A stretch of DNA of 64,000 nucleotides from Flaveria trinervia (taxonomy: Eukaryota; Streptophyta; Magnoliopsida; Asterales; Asteraceae). The translations under genes and the position numbers were made by a program. The notes under the pieces were generated by a model. That model searched no databases. It was given only the letters and a program-made list of their open reading frames with translations, and had not been told where the DNA came from. The DNA lies in contig CM046447.1 of the NCBI GenBank assembly GCA_025506515.1, forward strand, positions 84,517,748-84,581,747. The letters are read 5' to 3'. Below are positions 35,108 through 47,502 of the stretch, piece by piece (the stretch's first letter is position 1; the number at the start of each line of letters is the position of its first letter).

Positions 35108-36007
35108 TGTTGGACCAAAGAACCAATGAGCCAATCAGAAAACCTCTAAGTCCCACATGGTATCACAACAACTGCTGAAAGACTCATTAGCAGTTTGACA
35201 AGTGCTGAAGACTTCAAGAGCTGAAGATCAAGTGCTGAAGACTTCAACAGCTGAAGAACTAAAGTGCTGAAGTACAACAGCTGAAGAACACAAGTGCTGA
35301 AGCTGAAAGACCAAAGTACTGAAGTACAACAGCTGAAGAGTTTACAAGTGCTGAAGATCAACAACTGACGTACAAGTCTGAAGACAAAGACTGAAGACAT
35401 CAGCCGATGATATCTACTGAAGTCATGAGCTGATGAAACATCTGAAGGTCAAAGTCTGAAGATCAAGTACTGAAGCCTCAGTAGTTTGTCACAACTGCTC
35501 AAGGTACTCCTTCAGTAGTTGTGATATCAGTAGTTTTTTATTTCTAGTTTCAGTAGTTTTATGTTTGAGTAGTTTTGTAAAACGACTGAAGAGCTTGTTC
35601 TCAGTCGTTGTAGTTTCAGTAGTTTCTAATCAGTAGTTTTATATTTTGTACTTAACCTCTGTATGTTCTCAGTAGTTGTGAACATTTCAGTAGGTTGTTA
35701 AGTTTAGTTATTTTTGTAATAGATCTGCCATTTGTCACTTTCCGTGATAACAGCAGTGATTGTTGCACTCTATAAGGAGTGACAACCTATTGTAACAAAG
35801 CGAATGTCGTGAATGAATGAATGAATTGATTAGAAACATTCCATATCTATAAACATTCCTTGAATCAGAAATATATTCTCTCGCTATAACCGTATGTGCT
35901 CTTAATGCATACAAGCATCAACTTCTAGCTACAATTTGTCTAATTCCTATTCTTATTCCGCTGCCTTGAACTCTAGTACATCAAACTTGTGATCGCTGAT
36001 CCTGTCA
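35108..36007 (+). repeat. Element D 5' LTR
   Basis: Starts TGTTGGACC, ends GATCCTGTCA. The central palindrome at 35490-35523 is imperfect (CTCAAGGTACTCC). The TATA region (CTCTATAAGGAG, near 35768) lacks two bases relative to A. Confidence 0.93.
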
Positions 36008-36009
36008 AA

Positions 36010-36027
36010 TGGTATCAGTGCCAGGTT
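36010..36027 (+). other. Element D primer-binding site
   Basis: TGGTATCAGTGCCAGGTT, iMet type with an A-to-T change at position 10 of the consensus. Confidence 0.85.
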
Positions 36028-36240
36028 AATCATTGATCAATCTAATAATTCATCATTGAAACTGCTATTCAAGATCTAAGTTTGATTGAATTAGCTTTTG
36101 TTTTTGCAAGAAACGGTTATAGAGATTGAATTTTCTGTATTTCTAGTCATTCATCCTGAGATCTTTTCTTGGTTTTCATTGAGTTTGTTGTGGTCTGTGT
36201 AAACTTTAAAAGCTTGAACTAAATTGTTTCTGAACTGAAA

Positions 36241-39060
36241 ATGACTACTCCCTCCAATGATCCTCACAATACTAGTTCCTCAACCAAGCCACCAATGCTG
36301 GTTAGAATGAGTATAACATATGGCAAAGATGAATGCTCCATCACCTGTCTGTTAACAGCGCAGGTTGTTGGACATCAGTGGTACATGGTCCACACAAGCC
36401 TATGGTGAATAACCCGGAAACCAATCAAATGGTTCCGAAGAGGAGGGAGCAATACTCAGATGAGGATAAGAAGTTGCTTGAAATTGATGCAAAAGCCCAT
36501 GGAATTCTTGCCATGGCACTGCCAAATGAATCTATTCTGGGCTAATGCATCATGAAACTGCCCATGACCTCTGGAATGCCTTGAACAATTTGGAGGAACA
36601 GATGGTCTTGGCAAATAATAGAGAAATCCTCGCCCAACAATATGAGACATTTTCTCATAGAAAGGTGAGACACTGACTCAACAATATGAGCGGTTTTCTT
36701 GTTTGATCTCTGAATTAAAATGGTCAAACTTGAGTACACTAATATCTAGATGAATAATAGATTTCTCAGATCACTGCCTAAGAGATGGGACACATATACT
36801 ATTGTCCTACGCTCCAGTGCAAGTTTGGACAAACTATCTCTCACCCAACTCCATGGGAAACTGCTCACGTTTGAGAGAGAGATAGAACAGAAGAGAAGCT
36901 GTCTTCATCTGGAAAGCTCACTGAAGACTTTGTACCAGGCAACACTGCCTTGGTGGGTCATGAGTCAGAATATGCTTCATCTGAATGCCAGTATGATGAG
37001 CATATAATTTCTCTTCAGCACTTCTGATTCTGCTTTGTGAGTGTTGATGGTCAGTTTACTGGGTGTAATAATGACAATCTATGCTTCATTATGGATGATC
37101 TCAAGGGGATTGCTCATGATGACTTAGAAGAGATGGATATTTTGAGCCAAATGGCCCTGATAAATATCAGATCTCAGAAGTTCTATAAAAGAACTAGAAG
37201 AAAATTCCCAGGACTCTCTGGCAAAACCAAAGTTGGTTTTGACAAGAGCAAGTTGAGGTGTCACAAATGCCAAAGGCTTGGACACTTTGCAAGAGAGTGT
37301 AGATCAACTGGATCTAACTCCACTGCACCCTTTGTGACTTTTCCTGGCAATAGTCAACAACACAGAGGGCAACATCCTGTCACTTCTAGTCATCATCCTC
37401 AACAACAATTTGCGGCATATTTTGTTCCTCAGGGTCAAATGCCATATCCGTACCCTTGTTATTACATGCCACAGTCAAATCAAGTTCAAGTTCCTATGGC
37501 ACCACAACCTCATGCACTACCAAAACCTCAGCCATCCCAATCTCATCAACAAACCTCAACCTCAACAACACAGCTTCTTCACCCTAGGAGTTGTTGACTG
37601 GAGCAGTTTACCAGATGACATGTCTGGTAATGAACAACTGTTCTCAGGTGCTGGTCAACATGGTGGTGACAGTCCTTTTGGGAATCTAGCTCTTATGGCT
37701 TTGGAGTCTGCTGATACTACTTCATTTTCTAATGCCTCTACACCTCAGGTATCACAGGTATCCTCTGAGGCAAAAGCCAAATTATGTTCTGAACCATGCA
37801 TAGCAGCATTTGCTTCCATTAGAGAAGCAAATGTAGCTCTAATTAATAAGCATTGAGCTAGAACAAATAATTTCCAAAAACAAAGCTTGTTTGAGTCCGT
37901 GCTTAAAGATAAAAATGATGAGATTTAAAACTGAAATGCCAAATAATTGATGATAAGGCTAGAGAAGAGGTACTTCTAGAGAAGTACAAAGATCTCAAAG
38001 AAACCCTTGCAGTTACCCAGGTAGTGTGTGATAGATGGGTACATCATGCAAGGTTTTTGAAATGCTTCTTAGTAAGCAATCTGCTTCAAATGTGAAGTTT
38101 GGAATTGGTTACAATCACACTGCTCCACCTACAGATTTTACCCCAAGAGCAGAGGTAGAATCTGATGGGAGAGTGATAACCAATCCATCACATCATGTGA
38201 TCTACCTTCTGATACAGCACAATCAGAAGTAGCAGTCAGCATCAAGCCCTCTTTGAACATATCAGCTGATGTTGATGGTTCAAATGCTGACACTCACATG
38301 ATTAATGAGTTGATCAACTCAGGAGTTAATTCTGAAGGTCCTGAAAGGACTAGAGAGCAGGATTTAACACCTGAAGTTCAAACTTCAACTGCTGTCAGTA
38401 CTGAAGAGAGAAAACTGCCAGTAGAAAGAGTTTGAAGCCTACTAAAGAGGCAGTCAAGAAAGCAAACAATGCTTCAAAAGCATTGAAGAACAAGTCTTCA
38501 GTTGCTTCACCCTCTTTAGTTGATGATCAACCTAAGATGAAGAAGAAACCATGTGAAGTATGTGGTTTGTTCAATTATCTTACAGATGATTGTTGGTACA
38601 AAAGAGTTTCCAAACTCAAACAAAAAGAAGAAATTAAAGAGAAAATGGTAAAAATGAAAACTGAGTTTGAGACCACATTTGTATGAGCAACATCAAATCC
38701 TGTAACCCTTAAGTCCTCAAAGAAATCCAAAAAGGAAGGGTTTAACAGGTGACAGCTGAGAATGCTCAGAAGAAGAAGGGGCAACATAGGAACTTATCAA
38801 ACTCCACTGGCAATGTGTCTGATGAGCTGAAAGCTTTATCACAAATCAGACACAATTGGTTATGATGGTTCAACATCTGTTGGGTAGAGTTAACCAACTA
38901 GATGCTCCTATGTTGAAACCACAGAAAAGGAGAGCCAAGCCAAAGGACTCCTCTTCTACACCATCTTCTTCCCTCAAGCTGTTGTTTCAAATAAACCTGT
39001 TAGTTTACCATCTATTGATGAGACCATGCCCAAAACCAAAAAGGTTTGGGTCTCTAAAAC
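36241..39060 (+). pseudogene. Element D gag, frameshifted
   Basis: It starts MTTPSNDPHNTS at 36241. The Gag core shows DEDKKLLEIDAKAHGILAMALPNE and, later, a 186-codon open stretch (37037-37597) with an intact first zinc knuckle CHKCQRLGHFAREC at 37259-37300, followed by a Gln/Pro/His-rich stretch. The spacer has TDFTPRAEVESDG and KNKSSVASPSLVDDQPKMKKK. The second knuckle CEVCGLFNYLTDDC at 38552-38593 is in frame, but Tyr replaces the zinc-binding His. Its first knuckle is the best preserved among A, D and E. Confidence 0.86.
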
Positions 39061-42000
39061 TAACTGATTGTTTATTTTTGCAGGGTTCTTCAACATGACA
39101 AAGTAGCATCTGGTATGTAGACAGTGGGAGATCTATGCACATGACTGGGAACAGCTCTCTTCTTCATGACTACTCTCAAGAAAGAAGGGATTTGTTTCTT
39201 TTGGCAATGATGCTAGGGTTACATCATTGGTAATGTTTTGTTTCTAATGGAGAAATCAAATTTGATGATGTTAATCATGTGGAAAATCTCAAGTACAATC
39301 TCTTGAGTGTCAGTCAAATGTGTGATAAGGCCATGTTGCTCTTTTCACCAGTCAAAACTGTAGGATTCTGTCATCCAAAGTTTTGCACTTGATTGACAAG
39401 GTGTTGGATGATCACACTCTCCTGAGAGCCAAGGACAGGAGTGTATGCCTTAGATCTTTCAAAGAAATAGATCTCAAAGGCAATCCTTGCCTATTTTCCA
39501 AAGCCTCTTCTCAAGAATCTAAACTGTGGCACAGAAGGCTTGGTCATGTTAATCTCAAAAACATGAATCAGCTTACCCACAATAGTTTAGTCAGAGGCTT
39601 ACCAATAAGGAGTTCCACTGTGATGAAACCTGCACTGCTTGTTTAAAAGGAAAACAGCACAAAGTCTCATTTCCTCCTATTGAAGTGCCTAAGTACACTA
39701 CCTGCTTGCAATTACTGCATATGGATCTATTTGGCCTGTGAGAGTAATGAGCATGGCAAAGAAGAAATACTGTCTGGTAATTGTGGATGATTACTCCAGA
39801 TTTGTATGGACTTTCTTTTACATTCAAAGGATGAGGTTGCTCAGAAGATTATTCATTTTGTGCTGTATATTGAGAAGCAGTATTCCCTTCCAGTCAAGTG
39901 TATTAGGAGTGACAATGGAACTGAGTTCAGAAATCATATCTTGAGTGACTTCATCTTCAAAGGGGATCAAAAAGGCAGTTTAGCATCCACAAGGGACTCC
40001 AGAGCAAAATGGAGTAGTGGAGAGAAAGAACAGGACCCTCATGAAGCTGCAAGGTCCATGTGGCTGATAGGGTTGCCACTGACTTTTGGGCTGAAGCTTT
40101 CAACACAACTTGCTATGTGCAAAATAGAGTTTTAGTAAATCAAAGGTTGATGAAGACTCCATATGAATTCTCCATCATTTGGCTCCTCTGATTTCATTTT
40201 TCAAAGCATTTGGGTGTCCCTGTTTTATTCTCAACACAAAGGATCAACTCTATATAATTTGATCATAAGGTGGATGCAGGGTATTTTGTGGTTATTCATC
40301 TACTTGCAAGGCATACAGAGTCTTCAACTGCAGAACAAAGATGGTTGAAGAAAACTCTACAGGTTAAGTTCAATGAATCTCCAAGGACAAGATTCCACAA
40401 AGCATCTGTGAGTTATTTGATTTGGACATACGCAATATGTTCCTTATCAAACTCCTGCTGTTTCTCCTGTCAACAGTTCACCACCTGGTGGTACTGCTGA
40501 TGTGATGATGATTTGCAGTACTCACCTCTTCAGGTTTTGATCAGCTGCCTGATTCGGCTAGACCTGATGTTCCTGTAGCTCAGTAGCACCATCCACAACA
40601 AATGCTGATGAGATCTCTTCGAATTCAATCCTTTGAATTACCATCCACTGATTGGTTTCAAGGAAATGATTCACATCACCATCTGTTACTGCTGAGACTG
40701 CTACAAATACTTGCACAGATCTCATTGTGTATCAAGATCTGAAAATCACCCTATGTCTCAAATCATTGGTGATATCATTGCTGGAGTATCAACAAGAAGT
40801 CAATTGTCAAATTTCCCCTGTTTTCTATGCTCTCTTCATCAGTCAGCAAGAGCCAAAGAACTATCACATTGCTTTAAGGACAATGGATGGGTGATGCCAT
40901 GCGCTTGAGCTTCTTCAGTTCAAGAAACAGCAGTGTGGGAAATGGTTCCTCTACCTCCAGGGAAGTGTGCAATAGGCACTAAATGGGTGTTTAGGAACAA
41001 AACTGATGAAAATGGCTTATTGTTAAGAACAAGGCCAGACTGGTGTTCAGGGGTTTGCACAAGAAGAATGTATTGATTATGATGAAACCTTTGCCCCTGT
41101 AGCAGACTGGAAGCAATTCGATTGTTGTTTAGCAGCTTATGCTGCTTATCAAAACCTTAAAATTTTTCAAATGGATGTCAAAGTGCATTTTTGTATGGAA
41201 AAAATAAAGAAGAGGTTTATGTATGTCAACCTCCAGGCTCTTGAGGACAATAAACATCCTAATTGGGGTGTATAAGCTTGATAAGGCTCCCTTATGGGTT
41301 TAAAACAAGCTCCTAGAGCCTGGTATGAGACATTAATCAAACTTTTCTCTGGAAAATAATTCACTAGAGGCTCCATAGATAAGACTTTATTCATTAAGAA
41401 AGTGGGCAGCATAATCTACTTGTTCAAATTATATAGAGATATCATTTTTGCATCCTCTGATCCAAAGTTGTGTGGATGCCTTTACAAAGTTGATGCAACA
41501 GAAGTTTGAAACGATGAGTGCCATGGGAGATTAAGTTCTTTCTGGGGTTGCAAATCAAACAAAAGGCTGATGGAATTTTCATTCATCAGTCCCAAATACA
41601 CAAAAGATCTTTGCAAAAGTTTGATTTACAAAAACTGTAAGTCCTGTTCTACCCCCATGTGCAGCACCACACAAACTTGATACGATCAGAAAGGTAAGTG
41701 GTTGATGAAACACTTTACAGATGTTATGATGGGTCCTTGATGTATTTAACAGCTTTCTAGACCAGATTATATGTTTGCTACATGGGTTTGTGCTAGATTC
41801 AGCGCAGCTGCACCTAAAGAGTCTCATCTGATTGCAGTCAAGAGGATCTTTAGATATCTGCAAGGCACTCCATCTCTAGGTTATGGTTTCTACTGGACAT
41901 TCTGGTAAATTAGTTGCTTTTTTCTGACAGGGACTATGCAGGGTGTAAGTTGACCAGGAAATCAACTTCTGGTGGATGTCAATTCATAGGCAACTGCTTG

Positions 42001-42387
42001 AGTTTCTTGGCAGAGCAAGAAACAGACCTCAGCAGCATATACTGCCATCAAGCTAAGCAGAGTACATTGCGTGCTGCAAGTTGTACATCTCAGGTACTAT
42101 GGCTTCAAAACCAACTTTGTGGATTATGGCATTACAGAGACTAAGACTCCATTGTTAATGGATAGTGCTTCAGCTCTTTGCATTGTCAAAAATCGAGTCC
42201 AGCACTCTAGGACAAAACATATAGAGATCAGACATCATTTTATAAGGGATTGTTTTGAAAAAGGTCTGATTGATCCTAAGTTTGTGCCTAGTGCTGATGA
42301 GCTTGTAGACAATTTTAGTAAGCCTTGGGATAGTTCAACTTTCCAAAACCTGGTGTTAGGCTTGGTTTGCTGAGCTAGAATAAGTGA
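39061..42387 (+). pseudogene. Element D pol (PR-INT-RT-RH), frameshifted
   Basis: Protease DSG at 39120-39128, in the context WYVDSGRSMHMTGN. Integrase: LWHRRLGHVNLKNMNQL at 39525-39575, HMDLF near 39718, IRSDNGTEFRNH near 39900-39930, GVVERKNR near 40010. RT from about 40880 with [24 protein letters not shown] and LKQAPRAWYE; the YVDD motif at 41429-41443 has lost two bases and no longer encodes the catalytic Asp pair. RNase H has DYAGCKLTRKSTSGGCQF near 41935 and a good end section (42071-42373). It is the most damaged pol of the three plus-strand copies. Confidence 0.86.
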
Positions 42388-42766
42388 CAACTACTGATGA
42401 TCTTAGTAATAAGTACTGATGATCATTAGTATCTATGTCACATATAGTACTGATGAGCTCTTTACCTCAGCAGCTTTATAACTACTGAAGGCTAAATGTC
42501 TCACAAGTACTGAAGTACTTTCATCTGTCTAAATACTGATGTAGTTACAACTACTGATGGCAGCTACAACTACTGCAATCAGTAAAAACAGATAAGTACT
42601 GATGTCCTATGAACAACTGAAGTCAGCCAAAAAGGCTGATGAATGTGTTGAGGAGACAGTATGAAACAACTGACAAGCTAAGAATTGACGAAAAAGTGAA
42701 GAGAACTTTCTCTTCAGTCGTTTCTACAACTGCTGTTTCATTCTAAACAACTGAGCAAAACCATGT
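42388..42766 (+). other. Element D spacer after pol
   Basis: Non-coding; irregular CAGTAGTT/ACTACTGA motifs, as at 25918-26278. Confidence 0.6.
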
Positions 42767-43008
42767 CTTCAGTAGTTATAACTACTGATGACTAATACCA
42801 AGTTTCAGTTGTTTACAACAGCTGATGACAAAAACCACTGGTCCTCAGTTGTTCATCATCTGAAGTGAAAACCACGGTCTTAGTTTTCTAACTTCTGATG
42901 CCTAACACCACGACTTCAGCGGTTTCAACGTCTGAAAGGATAATACCATGTCAACGGTCGTTTAAAACTACTGATGACTAACAACACATCCTTCAGTCGT
43001 TTTCTTAC
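42767..43008 (+). repeat. Tandem hairpin array upstream of the D aORF
   Basis: Same array as 26279-26562 but one unit shorter: the second CTTCAGTAGTT...AACTACTGAT unit is absent. Units are about 38-40 bp and lead to TATAAATA. Confidence 0.75.
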
Positions 43009-43016
43009 CCGTACCC

Positions 43017-43024
43017 TATAAATA
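43017..43024 (+). promoter_or_regulatory. TATA box of the D aORF promoter
   Basis: CGTACCC-TATAAATA, 74 bp upstream of the aORF ATG at 43098. Confidence 0.58.
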
Positions 43025-43097
43025 TCCCTGACCTATGCCTCAATGCTTCATCTTCTTCAAACCTAACGTGTTCCTTTCCAAAACTCCCCTCTTCTCA

Positions 43098-46000
43098 ATG
43101 GCATCCCTGCAAATCAAACCGCGACACAACTGTGTTGCCTACCTCAATAAATCGCCTATCTGGACTAAGTCCGATACTGATATCCATCTTATGGTTCAGG
43201 TCCCCAATACACTACGGCATTTCTTCTGAATCCATACTACATGCCGAATCCCTTTAAACAATTTTGGATGAAAGTTACTATTACCACTGGGGAGAACAAC
43301 ACACCATCTCCAGTCGGTCGTCCAATAAACAAAGAAGTAGTCATCACTCGGCAATAATCCGCCAAATTCTTCATCTGAATGATGCTAGTTCTCCCTGCTG
43401 GATATCCGAAGGGCACCCGATCTATACTTTGCCAACATGATATCAGGCGATCTCAGTTCCTCCACTTTCATGAAGACACACTTTCCTGACGCTGAACGCC
43501 TAATTTTCACATGGTGAAGTATGTTTGGCCCACTAGGACGCGTCTTGGGACAAATAGCGTCAAAATGCAGCAGGTAATGTATTCTTATTCTTGAGCAACA
43601 ACCGCTAAACTTTTCAAAATAATATTTTCGGAGTCAAGGATATGGCTCAAAAACTAACTGCCAACCGTTGGATACTAATCCACGGTTGATAATGGCCATC
43701 ATACAACCAGCTTAATGTTGAGGGACTTGTTGGCTTGGGAGTCCCTGCTACGGCTGTTCTGCCGGAAGTATACTCCCGGCACAACTCTGACCAACACTAA
43801 AAAGGGCTGCCAAGCTGCGAAAAACCCACGCAGCTGGAACCCACAGCCACCACCTCCAAATCAAAAGTCCCCACCAAAACCACAAAAAGAACCAAAAACG
43901 GCTACTCAGGGAATTGAGTCCCCTGAGGATGCCCCTGCAACACAAACGCAGGATATCCACTAGTCCAAAACCCCTAGTGGATACAATGACTCTTCCAGCC
44001 ATAGCCGCTCAGGCTTCCTCTCAACAGGAGCCTGCAGCAACCACACAAGGGGTACCTACATATCTTGGATCTTCCTCACTGAGGGGATTGCCATTGAAGA
44101 GCACCAACCTCCCCAGGTGCACACTGCTTCTATCCCTCACCCCAAACAACCGCCCCTCACAGCCCAACTTTAATAGTTGCACAAGTGCTGACTCAACTGC
44201 ATCTCATCACCCCTCCCCGAAACCACTTACTACTGGGAATACCTCTACAATTGAGGGGAGGAACACAGTGCACTTTAGAACCCACAACACAGGGGTTTCC
44301 ACTTCTAGCTCCTGGTGTAGACAAGGAGCTTAGAATATCTAGTGAGGCTGCCACCTCCTCTGACTCAGCACATGATCAGAATGAGGCTGGTAACATTGCT
44401 AAGACCTCACTAGAGGCAACAGCTGATGATGGACACTGTCCTGAGGCTGGAAGTCCCCAGTACAAAGCACAAGGGCACATGCATCAACTGGTCTACACCC
44501 GTGTGCATGTAAATCCTGCTCTAAGCAGGAGGTCAGATGATTCAGCTTCGGCTGATGATGACCTGGGCTTTTTCTACGATGTTCTTGCGCAGAGAACACA
44601 ATCCTTGAGAGAAATTCAGTAGGCTGCAAAACCTATTGATCAACTCTCACAAGGAGAAAGACCATCTGCCTCTACCCACCACAGATGGAACCTTCACTTG
44701 AAGGTTCCCAACACTGAGCCACTCCAACTCAACCACCTGCCTCTGCTTCAGGTCCTACTTCTCAGGAACAGAACAATCCTGAGCAAATAGGTGCGTAGTT
44801 CAAAATCCATCCCTCTCATCACACCCATAATCAACTGATTGTGACTTAAAGCCATTGATGAGAGGCTTTCCCAAAATTTACAGCCCTTGATTGATGCTGC
44901 TGTACAAAGACTCTTTCTGCGGTACAAACCCCTACTCCAATGCATCCAAAAAGGGGGAGAGAGTACTGCCAGTGAAAGAAAAGAAGGGAAAAGAATAGGA
45001 AAAGAAGTAAGAGAAGCAAGCCCAAGAGGAGGAGAAAGAAAAGCAACCTCTGCTCACTTACAAGCGAAAGAAAAGTGCTGATTGAGCATACTGCTGAAGA
45101 AAAATCTTGGAGGAGTGGTAAAAGAAGCTGACACTACACACAGCCGAGCCATGGATAAAATATTGAAACAACTCTTCAGGAGGGGTTTGACACAGCACAT
45201 GGATAGTGAAGATCAGAAGGTTGGAAGTTGCAAGAGATACAAACCCGATGGGCAGGGGATGATGCTCTGGAAAAAAGAGAGTTGGAAATAATGATCCGCT
45301 TTATTGCAAATACTTAGGAAGATCGTTAATGGAGATTCGCGCATGGACCAGGGACAGTATTCTGGCTATAGCCACCAGAATCTGTCTGTCTGAGCAATTC
45401 AACAAAGGGATTATTGTGGAAGCCCTGATGAGGCTGGGGCTGGTAAAAGGTTAGAGATGGCTAAACTCACAAAGGTGAAACTAACTACAAAGATGCTGGA
45501 TCAACCTTCCCTTCCACCCACTCAAACAGATCCTATCCCTCAAATCTCCCAACCAATCTCTAAGCCAAAATCCAAACATCTCATTCTTCAAAACCAATTC
45601 CTCACCAACCCAACCATCATCCAGTGATGCACCCAGAAGGAGAGAAGGTGCTGAGGATGGAAGAAGAAGACGAAGGAGGAGGATGAAGATGATAGTCTGC
45701 ACTCTCTGTTGTTCTAAAGCTACCAAAACCCCGAAGTCAACTATGATCACACCTGACTCTCAAAGGGAAATGGTCAGAGTCAAGATAGAAGAAGAAGAAC
45801 AGCAGAAACAGCACGATGAGCAACTATGAAGATGGTTGACAAGGAATTTCCTCAGTCATCATCTATTCAAGCCATGAAAGGGCATGCTCAAAGGCTATAC
45901 ACTCTCAGGCACACTTTTCAGTATCAGAAGGAGAGTGAGAGTATGGCCGGACCCCAAGGTGATTCTAGAATCCTAAAAGAACTAGTCCTCACAGATACAA

Positions 46001-46396
46001 TGGCCAGTACGAAAAACAATAGATTCTACATCATGTTGGCCATTGTAGTCTCACCTTTGGGAAATCATTGATGAATTCAAGAAAGCTCACCAAGCAAAGA
46101 AGACCCCTCAAGCTTTCTAGAAAACAAGATGATTAAGAAGGGGTTTTATATAAAAAGCTTGAAGACATCCAGAAGAAGAGCATCCAGTTACTCCTTGAAG
46201 GCAACCATCTGATAATTTGTATATAGGGAGTAAACTACGGTGGGAGCTGAAAAATGGCAGGACATGAAGTACTTATCAGAGTACTATGGTCCAGAGTTCT
46301 TCTTCGAAGGAGGGTAGAAGAACTCTCTCAGGAGGAACAAGTTGTTATCCTTGAGGCCTATGTTCGAGAGTCATACAGACTCATTATGGGAAGTAA
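43098..46396 (+). pseudogene. Element D aORF
   Basis: It begins MASLQIKPRHNCVAYLNKSPIWTK at 43098. The N-terminal domain is recognisable (DAERLIF, NRWIL) though frames change often. A Pro/Thr-rich section (43800-44300), the Ser/Asp section with SADDDLGFFYDVL, a Lys/Arg/Glu-rich basic segment (44950-45060) and the C-terminal block (DKEFPQSSSIQAMKGHAQRL near 45840, AYVRESYRLIMG near 46360) follow. It keeps a segment of about 147 bp (after 45298) that element E lacks. Product unknown. Confidence 0.72.
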
Positions 46397-46595
46397 ATCT
46401 CATGAATGGGATAACAACTCTGTGTCCAGTTCCCCAAAACAGAGTTCCCATTCATACCATGCCAAACAAATATCTGAGATTTCTTCCAGGCAGGCTTACA
46501 TGGGTCATAATTCTCTACTGATCAAGAAAGGAAAAAGACCAACATTTGCCAACAATAAGTGGGATAATGAATAATTTAGAGGTTTTGGCTGCATG

Positions 46596-46609
46596 GTTCA
46601 GGGGGAGTT
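46596..46609 (+). other. Element D polypurine tract
   Basis: GTTCAGGGGGAGTT, directly before the LTR at 46610. Confidence 0.87.
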
Positions 46610-47497
46610 TGTTGGACAAAAGAACCAATGAGCTAGATCAGAAAACCTCTAAGTCCCACATCGGTATCACAACAACTGCTGAAAGACATCATCAGCAGTT
46701 TGACAAGTGTGAAGACTTCAATAGGTGAAGATCAAGTGCTGAAGACTTCAACAGCTGAAGACTAAAGTGCTGAAGTACAACAGCTGAAGAAACACAAGTG
46801 CTGAAGCTGAAAGACCCAAAGTATGAAGTACAACAGCTGAAGAGTTACAAGTGCGAAGATCAACAACTGACGTACAAAGTCTGAAGACAAGACTGAAGAC
46901 ATCAGCGATGATATCTACTGAAGTCATCAGCTGATGAAACATCTGAAGGTCAAAGTCTGAAGAATAGTACTGAAGCCTCAGTAGTTTGTCACAACTGCTG
47001 AAGAGTACTCCTTCAGTAGTGTGATATCAGTAGTTTTATATTTCTAGTTTCAGTTGTTTTATGTTTCGGTAGTTTTGTAAAACGACTGAAGAGCTTGTTC
47101 TTCAGGTGTAGTTCAGTAGTTTCTAACCAGTAGTTTTATATTTGTACTTAACTTAACTCGTGTTAGTTCTCAGTAGTTGTGAACATTTCAGTATTTGTTA
47201 AGAGTTAGTTATTTTTGTATTAGATCTGCTAGTTGTCACTTTCCGTGATAACAGCAGTGATGGTTGCACTCTATATAAGGAGTGACAACCTATTGTAACA
47301 AAGCGACTGTCTGTGAATGAATGAATGATTGATAGAAACATTCCATATATATAAACATTCCTTGAATCAGAAATTATCTCTCGCTATAACCGTTGTGCTC
47401 TAATTGCATACAAGCACGCTTTGCTACAATTTGTCTAATCCTATTCTTATTCCGCTGCCTGAACTTAATAATCAAACTTGTGATCGCTGATCCTGTA
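46610..47497 (+). repeat. Element D 3' LTR
   Basis: Pairs with 35108-36007. Palindrome at 46990-47023; TATA (CTCTATATAAGG) near 47270. The terminal TGTCA reads TGTA, a one-base loss. Confidence 0.93.
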
Positions 47498-47502
47498 GCT
47501 AA
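47498..47502. repeat. Target-site duplication of element D, right copy (GCTAA)
   Basis: Identical to 35103-35107. Confidence 0.88.

Larger units (their letters stand above)
35108..47497 (+). mobile_element. Element D: complete 12.4-kb copia retrotransposon
   Basis: LTRs of about 900 and 888 bp, PBS, gag, pol, promoter array, aORF and PPT, flanked by GCTAA. It is inserted in the RT of element B, opposite orientation. Its LTR 3' half (e.g. AACAAAGCGAATGTC, GATCGCTGATCC) differs from A and E, making it a separate subfamily. It carries the most indels of the three plus-strand copies, mainly in its second half. Confidence 0.94.
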
